The translations under genes and the position numbers were made by a program. This document shows, one piece after another, positions 1 through 5,625 of a DNA stretch of 13,500 nt. The notes beneath the pieces are model-generated. The model was not told where the DNA came from and made no database searches. It saw only the letters and a list, made by a program, of their open reading frames with translations. Within the stretch, counting starts at the first letter, position 1; every line of letters starts with the position of its first letter. The DNA lies in contig DASVDK010000209.1 of the NCBI GenBank assembly GCA_036381125.1, forward strand, positions 1-13,500, written 5' to 3'. The DNA comes from DASVDK01 sp036381125 [NCBI: Thermodesulfobacteriota bacterium]. GTDB lineage: Bacteria; DASVDK01.

Positions 1-822
1 CCCCTCATCGTGCACCTGGCGAGCCCGGCGCAGATCGAGCGCTACGCCGACCGGGTCGACTCGCGGGCCCGCGCCCTGGTCGCGCGCTTCTGGCCCGGTC
101 CGCTCACGCTCGTCCTGCCGCGCCGCGTCGACGCCGCGGGCCGGCCGGTGATCCCCGACATCGTCACCTCGGGGCTCGACACGGTGGCGCTGCGGATGCC
201 CGACCACCCGGTGGCGCTGGCGCTCCTGGCCGAGGCGGGCCGTCCGGTGGCGGCCCCTTCGGCCAACCCGTTCGGGTACGTGAGCCCCACGTCGGCCGCT
301 CACGTCGTCGAGCAGCTCGGCGACGCCGTCGACCTCGTCCTCGACGGCGGCCCCTGCCGCGTGGGGGTCGAGTCGACTGTCGTGAGCCTCGCGGGGGAGC
401 GGCCGCGCCTGCTGCGTCCGGGCGGCGTGCCGCTCGAGGGGATCGAGTCGGTGATCGGGCCGGTCGAGGTCGCGGCGCCGTCGGCGAGGTCACCGGAGGC
501 GCCGGGGCAACTGCCGTCGCACTACGCGCCGCGGACGCCGCTCGTGCTCCTCGGAAGCCGGGACGACCCGGCGCGCCTCGCGCGCCGGAGACCGGACGAG
601 CGGGTGGGGCTCCTCGCCCTCGCGCCCGCGCCGGACGCCGCCCGCTTCGCCGCCGTCGAGACGCTCTCGGCCGACGGCGACCTGCGCGAGGCGGCGCAGC
701 ACCTCTTCGGCGCCCTGCGCCGGCTCGACGCCGCCGGCCTCGACCGCATCGTGGCCGAGCCCTGCCCGGAGGTCGGCCTCGGCCGGGCCATCATGGACCG
801 CCTCCGCCGCGCCTCCGCCTGA
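1..822 (+). CDS. L-threonylcarbamoyladenylate synthase, Sua5 type (5' end outside window)
   Basis: This enzyme makes threonylcarbamoyl-AMP from threonine, bicarbonate and ATP, the first step of the t6A37 modification of ANN-decoding tRNAs, in the cytoplasm. The frame is open from base 1, which begins inside the YrdC domain at PLIVHLAS, so the start and the N-terminal KRP-type nucleotide motif lie upstream. Visible family motifs are WPGPLTLVLP, APSANPFGYVSPTSA, GVESTVVSL and LLRPGGV. A linker reading PGQLPSHYAPRTP then leads into about 100 further residues ending LGRAIMDRLRRA. That linker plus C-terminal domain is characteristic of the long Sua5 form rather than the short TsaC. The 273 residues seen fit a full protein of roughly 320-350. 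It converges on the cytochrome gene at 915-2222, and the repeat cluster starts 2 nt after its stop. Family assignment is secure; Sua5 versus TsaC rests on the linker and C-terminal domain. Confidence 0.93.
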   Translation, partial: PLIVHLASPAQIERYADRVDSRARALVARFWPGPLTLVLPRRVDAAGRPVIPDIVTSGLDTVALRMPDHPVALALLAEAGRPVAAPSANPFGYVSPTSAAHVVEQLGDAVDLVLDGGPCRVGVESTVVSLAGERPRLLRPGGVPLEGIESVIGPVEVAAPSARSPEAPGQLPSHYAPRTPLVLLGSRDDPARLARRRPDERVGLLALAPAPDAARFAAVETLSADGDLREAAQHLFGALRRLDAAGLDRIVAEPCPEVGLGRAIMDRLRRASA

Positions 823-824
823 CC

Positions 825-901
825 GGGGTCAGGTCTTTCCATTTTCCAGGGGGTCAGGTCTTTCCATTTTCCAGCCCGGAGTACGTCGAGGCCTGACCCC
901 C
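825..901. repeat. REP-like repeat cluster: two direct units plus an inverted partial copy
   Basis: Two identical 24-bp units beginning GGGGTCAGGTCTTTCC lie at 825-848 and 850-873, offset by 25 bp. The segment CCTGACCCCC at 892-901 is the exact reverse complement of GGGGGTCAGG at 849-858, giving a 10-bp stem around a 33-nt loop. The cluster fills most of the gap between two convergent genes. It contains a TTTCCATTTT core that is AT-rich for this genome. Arrays with GGGGTCAGGTC ends are, from memory, common in intergenic regions of GC-rich environmental genomes and resemble REP elements mobilised by Y1 (RAYT/IS200-like) transposases. No transposase is present here, so that link is inference. 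The stem could also help end transcription from both sides, although there is no U-tract next to it. Confidence 0.8.
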
Positions 902-914
902 GTCACGCGGCTCG

Positions 915-2222
915 TCAGAGCGACTTGAGGAACTCCACGAGGTCGAGGACCTCGTCGTCGCGGAGCCCGAGACCGAACGTCCGGTCGTAGTGGTCGACCA
1001 CGTCGGCGAGGGTCGCGAAGCGGCCGTCGTGGTAGAAGCCGCCCTTCTGGTGCGAGAAGAGCCCCCGCAGCGGCGAGGTCCGGTAGCGGCCGTCGGGCGC
1101 GCGCTCCGCCTGGAACGCGTCGATCCCGATCTCCTCCGGCGTGTGGAGGTTCCACCCCGGCTCGGTGTAGAGCGGCGGCACGTGGCAGGTGGCGCAGCGC
1201 GCCTTGCCGGTGAAGAGCGCCTGGCCGCGTGAGGCGGCGTCCGCGTCGAAGCTCCCGCGGGGCGGCGTCGGCGCGGGGATGGCGAGCTGGTAGACGTGGA
1301 GCGCCGCGAGCTTGCCGGTGATCAGGTCCGGGTCGCTCCGCACGTCGGCGAACCCGGCCCGGGCGGCGATCGGGAACCGCGCCTCGTCCGCGAGCCGGGG
1401 ATCGAAGAACGTCCCTTTGCCGTGCATCTCGAGCGTCGCGACGAAGGCGTTCCAGTGCGTGACCGAGCCCCAGCCGGTCCAGGTGTGCAGGTTCACCCCG
1501 GCGAGGCCGAATGCCGGCGGGATCAGCGTCGCCGCGGACTTCCCGTCGGGACGGAACGCCTTGCCGTCGAGAACCAGCTCGGCGTCGAACTTCCCAGGCC
1601 CCCAGCTCCGCAGCACCGTCCGGACCGTCGACTCGTCGACCTCGAGGAGCGTCGCGAAGGCCTCGAGGTCGGGGGCGAGGGCGACGATCGCGCCGATGTC
1701 GAGGTCGCGGTTGGCCCACCCGTCGAGCCGGCGGCCGATCCCCGGCGCGAGCGAGTCGTCGACCGTCGAATGACAGAGGGCGCACTGGATCCCGATCGAC
1801 CTGAGCCCGCCGCCGTCGTCGAAGAAGCCGGTCACGCCGACGACGGCGTTCAGCCTGAGGAGGTCCAGCGTCGTCGCCGGCGCGTCGAGGTCGACGTTGC
1901 CCGCCTGGAGGCGGCGGACGAGGGGACGCGGGAGCGCCTCGGCGTCCACCTTCAGCCCGAGACCGAGGGCCGCGTTCGGGCCGAGGCCGGGGCCGACCCC
2001 CCCGAGCGCCTCGCCGGCGATCGCGCGGTGCAGCCCGAGCGTGTCGCCCCAGAAGGCCTCGTCGCCGAACGTGTCGAAGCGGAAGATCCGGCGCCCCTCC
2101 TCGACGAGGCGCCGGGCGTGACGGTCGACGGCGCGATCGTGCGGCGGGCCGAGGCCGGCATCGGCGCCGATCGACAGGGCGGCCAGCGCCGCGAGCAGCA
2201 CGACGGAGAGGGGGCGAGACAT
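915..2222 (-). CDS. Exported cytochrome c with two CXXCH heme motifs (diheme peroxidase/oxidoreductase-like)
   Basis: The 435-residue protein opens with a Sec-type signal peptide (residues 1 to about 22, hydrophobic LSVVLLAALAALSIGA), so it should act in the periplasm. Heme-binding motifs are C147-ALC-H151 and C343-ATC-H347. Around them are VGVTGFFDD, LAPGIGRRLDGWANRDLD, GLAGVNLHTWTGWGSVTHW and, near the end, a GGFYHDGRF segment like that of the diheme peroxidase/MauG superfamily. The first heme site is unusually far in, behind about 125 residues of conserved-looking non-heme sequence, unlike classical cytochrome c peroxidases, so peroxidase activity is not established. The ATG at 2222 is supported by an SD (AAGGAGGT, complement of 2227-2234) 4 nt upstream. 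It is the last gene of a three-gene operon and lies 31 nt after the cupredoxin gene, a plausible electron partner. It converges on the Sua5 gene. Confidence 0.85.
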   Translation of the reverse strand: MSRPLSVVLLAALAALSIGADAGLGPPHDRAVDRHARRLVEEGRRIFRFDTFGDEAFWGDTLGLHRAIAGEALGGVGPGLGPNAALGLGLKVDAEALPRPLVRRLQAGNVDLDAPATTLDLLRLNAVVGVTGFFDDGGGLRSIGIQCALCHSTVDDSLAPGIGRRLDGWANRDLDIGAIVALAPDLEAFATLLEVDESTVRTVLRSWGPGKFDAELVLDGKAFRPDGKSAATLIPPAFGLAGVNLHTWTGWGSVTHWNAFVATLEMHGKGTFFDPRLADEARFPIAARAGFADVRSDPDLITGKLAALHVYQLAIPAPTPPRGSFDADAASRGQALFTGKARCATCHVPPLYTEPGWNLHTPEEIGIDAFQAERAPDGRYRTSPLRGLFSHQKGGFYHDGRFATLADVVDHYDRTFGLGLRDDEVLDLVEFLKSL

Positions 2223-2253
2223 GGAGACCTCCTTCGGAGGCCGGTGCCTGGCT

Positions 2254-2640
2254 CTAGTCGGAACGTACGGTGATGCGACCGACCATCCCGGCCGCTTCGT
2301 GCGGCCGACAGAAGTAGTGGTAGGTGCCCGGGACGACGAGCGTGATCTCGAAGCGGTCGCCCGGGTTCACGAGGTAGCCGGAGTCCCAGGGGGTCGCGCC
2401 GGCCGGAATCCGGTCGGGGTACGCGGTGGTCGTGTGGACGTGGCGCTCGACGACCCAGCGCACCGTGGTCCCCGGCGAGATCGTCAGCTCGGCCGGATCG
2501 AACCAGACCCGGGCCCCCGACGCGTCGCCGGTCATCAGGACCTCGACCACCGGCCCGGCGGCGGCCGGCCGGGCGGACGCGGCCGCGAGGCCGGCGAGCA
2601 GAAGCCCGCCGGCCCCGATCAGTCTGCGGCGCGTCAGCAC
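2254..2640 (-). CDS. Plastocyanin-like type 1 copper protein (cupredoxin) with twin-arginine-type signal
   Basis: The predicted 128-residue protein begins at a GTG at 2640, 2 nt after the stop of the preceding gene. The frame stays open further upstream, but that extension overlaps the neighbour and has no signal peptide, whereas the GTG start puts LTRRRLIG directly before a hydrophobic stretch ending ARPAAA (about residue 28), a Tat-like export signal. No good SD is seen, so translational coupling is likely. The mature part has the cupredoxin signature: the first His at H69 (HVHTTTAYPDRIPAG; H67 is the alternative), then C111, H114 and M119 in YHYFCRPHEAAGMVG. The C-x2-H-x4-M spacing is that of plastocyanin and related blue-copper proteins. 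It should carry single electrons in the periplasm, probably to or from the cytochrome encoded next. Assignment to the plastocyanin/halocyanin-like group is firm; the partner is inferred. Confidence 0.88.
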   Translation of the reverse strand: MLTRRRLIGAGGLLLAGLAAASARPAAAGPVVEVLMTGDASGARVWFDPAELTISPGTTVRWVVERHVHTTTAYPDRIPAGATPWDSGYLVNPGDRFEITLVVPGTYHYFCRPHEAAGMVGRITVRSD

Positions 2641-2642
2641 GG

Positions 2643-3083
2643 CTACTTGCCGGCCACGCGCTGTTCCTGCGCCTTCGGGATGTGCCAGAGCACGATGTGG
2701 TAATGCGGCTTCTCCACTCCGGGGTGTCCGGCGTTGTAGACGAGGTCGACGTGGTCGACCTTCTCCTGCGCGGTGGCGAGGTTCTCGAACGCCTTGTGCG
2801 CCTGGAGGTCCTCGAGCGGGATCATGTAGATCGAGCTGACGAGACGCCCCTGCTTGTCGTAGGCCAGGAAGGGGCCGGCCGGCAACGTCTCCGGCTTTAC
2901 GTAGAGCGTCCCCATGCCCGGCAGGAAGTCGGGGAGGGGGACCAGCTCGCTCACCTTCTTGTACCCGTCGCCGGGAGGCGCCTTGCGGAGATCCTGGGCG
3001 GTCGCGGTACCGGTCGCGGTACCGGTTGCGAGGGCCAGTGCGGCGAGGGCCGCGAAAACGAAACCAGGTCGGATGCGGGCCAT
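2643..3083 (-). CDS. Secreted His-rich protein, DUF5602/TTHB210-like
   Basis: This 146-residue protein has a Sec-type signal peptide (hydrophobic residues 8-19, then a TGTATGTATA stretch to about residue 29) and is probably periplasmic. The mature part has no recognised enzyme motif. It contains PDFLPGMGTLYV (52-62), GPFLAYDKQGRLV, IYMIPLEDL, DHVDLVYNAGHPG (H111, H120) and PHYHIVLWHIP (H127, H129, H134). From memory this pattern fits the DUF5602 family typified by Thermus TTHB210, whose function is not known to me. The clustered histidines suggest, but do not prove, metal binding. The ATG at 3083 has a GGAGG SD (complement of 3090-3094) 6 nt upstream. It is the first gene of the operon with the cupredoxin (gap 2 nt) and cytochrome, and its promoter region carries the palindrome shared with the divergent regulator. 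Confidence 0.75.
   Translation of the reverse strand: MARIRPGFVFAALAALALATGTATGTATAQDLRKAPPGDGYKKVSELVPLPDFLPGMGTLYVKPETLPAGPFLAYDKQGRLVSSIYMIPLEDLQAHKAFENLATAQEKVDHVDLVYNAGHPGVEKPHYHIVLWHIPKAQEQRVAGK
3001..3024 (-). repeat. 12-bp perfect tandem duplication inside a signal-peptide coding region
   Basis: GTCGCGGTACCG occurs twice in a row on the plus strand and is followed by a partial third unit (GTTGCG). It encodes the repeated Thr-Gly-Thr-Ala run near the end of the signal peptide of the gene at 2643-3083. Being 12 bp long, gain or loss of a unit would keep the frame and only change the signal peptide length. Confidence 0.8.
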
Positions 3084-3134
3084 CGGTTCCCTCCGGTTCG
3101 ATTTTCGGGCGCGCGCTTGCGCCCGGCATCCGCT

Positions 3135-3163
3135 ACACTAGGCTAGAAGCGTTACTTGTGCAA
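3135..3163 (-). promoter_or_regulatory. Candidate sigma-70-type promoter for the DUF5602-cupredoxin-cytochrome operon
   Basis: Read on the minus strand, TTGCAC (complement of 3158-3163) is followed by 17 nt and TAGTGT (complement of 3135-3140). Each hexamer matches consensus at three of six positions, so it is a moderate candidate. The predicted start would fall near 3128, leaving a leader of about 45 nt before the ATG at 3083. The -35 overlaps the palindrome at 3152-3167, a position expected for repression. Confidence 0.45.
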
Positions 3164-3167
3164 GTAA
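3152..3167. promoter_or_regulatory. Palindromic operator candidate between regulator and exported redox operon
   Basis: TTACTTG TG CAAGTAA is a perfect 7-bp inverted repeat with a 2-nt centre. It lies in the 98-bp divergent gap, 14 nt before the regulator ATG and overlapping the candidate -35 of the minus-strand operon. It is conspicuously AT-rich for this genome. The likely ligand is the winged-helix protein encoded at 3182-3838, which would then control both itself and the operon; this is inferred from symmetry and position. Confidence 0.65.
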
Positions 3168-3181
3168 AAACTTTCTAAACT

Positions 3182-3838
3182 ATGCGGCGGCCGCCCGACC
3201 TCCCTTCGGGGACGAAGTACGACATCCTGAAACTCCTGATCCGACAGGAGCTTGCGGCCGACGACCTGGCCGCGAGCCTCGGGGTCAGCGGGGCGGCGGT
3301 CCGCCAGCACCTCGACACCCTGCGAGCCCTGGGACTCGTCGAGCGCCGAAAGGTCGTGACGCAGCCGTCGCGTCCGACCTACCTCTACCGGCTGTCGCCC
3401 GATGGGCAGCGAGCGTTCCCGAAGCGTTACGAGCTGTTGCTGGCGCTGGTGATCGAGTCGATCCTCGACCGGCACGGCGAGCGCGGGGTGGCCGAGGTCG
3501 TGGCCGCGGCCGCCGAGCGGCTCGCGGCGCGGGTGAAGGGGCGTTTCGCGTCGGCCGACGAGCGGCGGCGATGGGACCTCCTCCTCGGGTGGCTCGAGGA
3601 GGAGCTGGCCTGGCAGGCGGACGCGCGCGAGGAGGGGGACGGCTGGCGCCGGGTGGTGATCCACCAGTGCCCCTTCCAGGACGTCTCGCGGGACCACCCG
3701 GCCGTCTGCGGGGTCTTCTTCCGGACGCTCGTCGAGGCGCTCTACGGGGCCGTGCCGGTCGAGCACCGGCCCGAGCCGCCGCCGGCCTGCTGCTCGCTCA
3801 GGATCGCGGCGGCTCTTCCGCCATCGCGTCCAGCATGA
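3182..3838 (+). CDS. Winged-helix transcriptional regulator with SufR-like cysteine cluster
   Basis: This 218-residue protein has an N-terminal winged helix-turn-helix at about 11-80 (DILKLLIRQELAADDLAASL, VSGAAVRQHLDTLRALGLVE, then a wing with PTYLYRLSPDG). Its C-terminal region has cysteines at C163, C176, C203 and C204. The segment HQCPFQDVSRDHPAVC gives the C-x12-C spacing of the SufR-type iron-sulfur repressors, and EHRPEPPPACCSLRI sits where that family has its final cysteine. A third SufR cysteine expected about 14 residues after C176 is absent, while a vicinal CC pair is present, so the ligand set is unusual. It probably senses redox state, iron-sulfur status or a metal. No SD precedes the ATG, so initiation may be leaderless or weak. 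It is divergent from the redox operon, and its last 41 bp overlap the end of the convergent gene at 3798-4139. Family certainty is good; the sensed signal is inference. Confidence 0.82.
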   Translation: MRRPPDLPSGTKYDILKLLIRQELAADDLAASLGVSGAAVRQHLDTLRALGLVERRKVVTQPSRPTYLYRLSPDGQRAFPKRYELLLALVIESILDRHGERGVAEVVAAAAERLAARVKGRFASADERRRWDLLLGWLEEELAWQADAREEGDGWRRVVIHQCPFQDVSRDHPAVCGVFFRTLVEALYGAVPVEHRPEPPPACCSLRIAAALPPSRPA

Positions 3839-4139
3839 CGGTCGCGTGCGCGTAGGCGCCGCCCGCGCGCATCTCGGCCGCCACCCAGACCGCTTCCATC
3901 AGCTCCTCGGGGGTCGCCCCGGCGCGGCGCGCGAGCTTCGTGTGGCCGCGGATGCAGTAGGGGCACTGCGTCACGTGGGCGACCGCCACGGCGATGAGCT
4001 GCTTGGTCTTGGCCGGCAGGGCCCCGTCGGCGAAGACCTCCTTCTGGAACGCCTCCCAGGCCGCGTGCGTCTTCGGGGCGAGCGCCTTGCGGCGCTCGGA
4101 GAGCTCGCGGGTGGTCGGCGGCACCATCTCCCTCGGCAT
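3798..4139 (-). CDS. Carboxymuconolactone decarboxylase / AhpD-like protein
   Basis: The 113-residue all-helical protein matches the small CMD family in length. The AhpD-type core reads AVAHVTQCPYCIRGHTKLAR, giving C59-x2-C62-x3-H66, the redox-active dithiol plus histidine used by alkylhydroperoxidase D-like members. The family also includes gamma-carboxymuconolactone decarboxylases, but presence of both cysteines favours a peroxidase-like or thiol-dependent role. The ATG at 4139 is chosen because GAGGAGT (complement of 4146-4152) lies 6 nt upstream; a second ATG four codons in lacks this spacing. The gene starts 11 nt after the stop of the M20 peptidase gene, so the two are probably cotranscribed. 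Its 3' end overlaps the convergent regulator gene by 41 bp. Confidence 0.9.
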   Translation of the reverse strand: MPREMVPPTTRELSERRKALAPKTHAAWEAFQKEVFADGALPAKTKQLIAVAVAHVTQCPYCIRGHTKLARRAGATPEELMEAVWVAAEMRAGGAYAHATVMLDAMAEEPPRS

Positions 4140-4150
4140 CGTGCCACTCC

Positions 4151-5527
4151 TCAGCGGGGCAGCGTCGCCAGGCGCGAGAAGTACCGTGCAAAGGCGGCGA
4201 TCCCGCCCGACGCCTGCTCCCAGTCGTAGTGCTCGTTGGGTGCGTGGTAACCATGCTCGGGCAGCGAGAGCCCGAGGAAGAGGACCGGCGCCCCGAGCAC
4301 CCGCTCCATCGTAGGGACGGCGCCGATCGAGCCGCCTTCGCGCGTGAAGGCCGGCGCCGCGCCGAAGGCGAACCGGTACGCGTCGCGCACGGCGTCGGCC
4401 AGGGGACCGGTCGTCACCCCCTTGAACGGCTCGAGGCCGTGCCCCGGGTGCACCTGGACGCCCGGGAAGCGGCTGCGGATGAACTCCGTCACCCGGGCCA
4501 TCGTCCGCGCCGTCGTCATGTTCGGCACGATGCGGCAGGAGCACTTCACCTCGGCCCGCGGCGGCACGATCGCCTTGACCCCCGGTCCCGTGTACCCGCC
4601 CACGACCCCGTGGACCTCGAAGGTCGGACGGGCCCAGATGCGGCGCATGACCTCGAGCGCGTCGGTCGTCCGGAGCGACGAGAGCCCGTGGTCCCGCATG
4701 AAGGTCTCGACCGAGAACCCCGAGGCGAGGAAGTCGCGGGCGTCGGCCTCCGAGAGCGGCTCGACCTCGTCGTAGAAGCCGGGGATCAGGACCTCGCCGG
4801 TCCGGCCGTCGACACAGGCGGCCACGACCTGCATCAGCTCGGCGATCGGGTTGCGCGCCGCGCCCCCTACCATGCCCGAGTGGGCGTCGGTCTCGGCCAC
4901 CTCCAGCGTGAGCCGGAAGGTCTGCATCCCTCGCAGGCCGGCCGGGCTGCTCGGCTTGCCCCGTGTGGTCCAGACCGTGTCGGAGACGACGACGCTGTCG
5001 GTGGCGAGCCGCTCCCGGTAGCGGGTGACGGCGGCCTCGAAGTGGGGGCTGCCGATCTCCTCCTCGAACTCCCACAGGAAGGCGATGTTGATCGGCACGC
5101 CGGCCTCGCGGGCGGCCAGCGCCCCGAGGAGCGCCGTCAAGGCCGGCCCCTTGTCGTCCGTGGCGCCGCGGCCGTAGTAGCGGTCGCCCTGCGTCGTGAG
5201 CCGGAAGGGGTCGGTCCTCCAGGCGTCGCCGTCGGCCGGCTGGACGTCCATGTGGTTGTAGAGCGTGACCGTCGGCCAGGCCGGATCGCCGGGCAGCCGC
5301 CCGTGGACCAGCGGGTGCCCGCCGGTCTCGAGCACCTCCGCCGCGGCGCCGACCGCCGCCAGCCGGGCGGCCGCCGCCTCCGCCCCGCGGCGCACGTCGG
5401 CCGCGCGCGCCGGATCGGCCGAGACGGTGGGGATGCCGACCAGCTCCGCGAGCCAGCGCTCGAACTCCTCCCGGTGCGACGCCGCGTAGGCGGCCAGCGC
5501 CTCGCGGCTCAGGCGACGCTCGTCCAC
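4151..5527 (-). CDS. M20 family metallodipeptidase (CNDP2/PepV-like)
   Basis: This is a two-zinc aminoacylase-fold peptidase, probably cytoplasmic, that hydrolyses dipeptides or related N-acyl amino acids. Counting from the GTG at 5527, the 458 residues contain H92-x-D94 in LYNHMDVQP, D124 in GRGATDDKG, the catalytic and metal glutamates E156 and E157 in FEEEIGS, D183 in VVSDTVW and the late histidine H428 in YHAPNEH. All expected ligands are present and the length is normal. The middle part (about 195-320, GLRGMQTFRLTLEVAETDAH) is the lid/dimerisation domain. An ATG at 5596 would add 23 residues without family similarity. The GTG has AGGAGG (complement of 5533-5538) 5 nt upstream and is preferred. 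It is followed 11 nt later by the AhpD-like gene and is divergent from the gene at 5626. The exact substrate cannot be read from sequence. Confidence 0.92.
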   Translation of the reverse strand: MDERRLSREALAAYAASHREEFERWLAELVGIPTVSADPARAADVRRGAEAAAARLAAVGAAAEVLETGGHPLVHGRLPGDPAWPTVTLYNHMDVQPADGDAWRTDPFRLTTQGDRYYGRGATDDKGPALTALLGALAAREAGVPINIAFLWEFEEEIGSPHFEAAVTRYRERLATDSVVVSDTVWTTRGKPSSPAGLRGMQTFRLTLEVAETDAHSGMVGGAARNPIAELMQVVAACVDGRTGEVLIPGFYDEVEPLSEADARDFLASGFSVETFMRDHGLSSLRTTDALEVMRRIWARPTFEVHGVVGGYTGPGVKAIVPPRAEVKCSCRIVPNMTTARTMARVTEFIRSRFPGVQVHPGHGLEPFKGVTTGPLADAVRDAYRFAFGAAPAFTREGGSIGAVPTMERVLGAPVLFLGLSLPEHGYHAPNEHYDWEQASGGIAAFARYFSRLATLPR

Positions 5528-5565
5528 GTTCACCTCCTGGGGGCAGGCCTCGACGCCTTCCCCCC

Positions 5566-5571
5566 ATTCTA
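5566..5571 (-). promoter_or_regulatory. Candidate -10 element for the M20 peptidase gene
   Basis: TAGAAT on the minus strand matches the sigma-70 -10 consensus at five of six positions and lies about 39 nt before the GTG at 5527, with the SD in between. No convincing -35 is found at 16-18 nt upstream (the sequence there is G-rich), so this is a partial call. Confidence 0.4.
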
Positions 5572-5625
5572 GCGGGCACGGCGGATGCACCCCCATGAGG
5601 CCGTCCGTCGGCGGAGGTACGTGCG

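Noticed and set aside
829-1785. Minus-strand open frame overlapping the cytochrome gene
   Set aside because: Its translation is Arg/Pro-rich, its end reads through the REP-like repeats, and the overlapping frame has heme motifs, a signal peptide and an SD.
2641-3129. N-terminal extension of the cupredoxin frame
   Set aside because: It overlaps the DUF5602-like gene in another frame and lacks a signal peptide; the GTG at 2640 gives a twin-arginine signal directly.
5528-5596. ATG at 5596 as the start of the M20 peptidase
   Set aside because: The added 23 residues do not look like the family and have no SD, whereas the GTG at 5527 has AGGAGG at good spacing.
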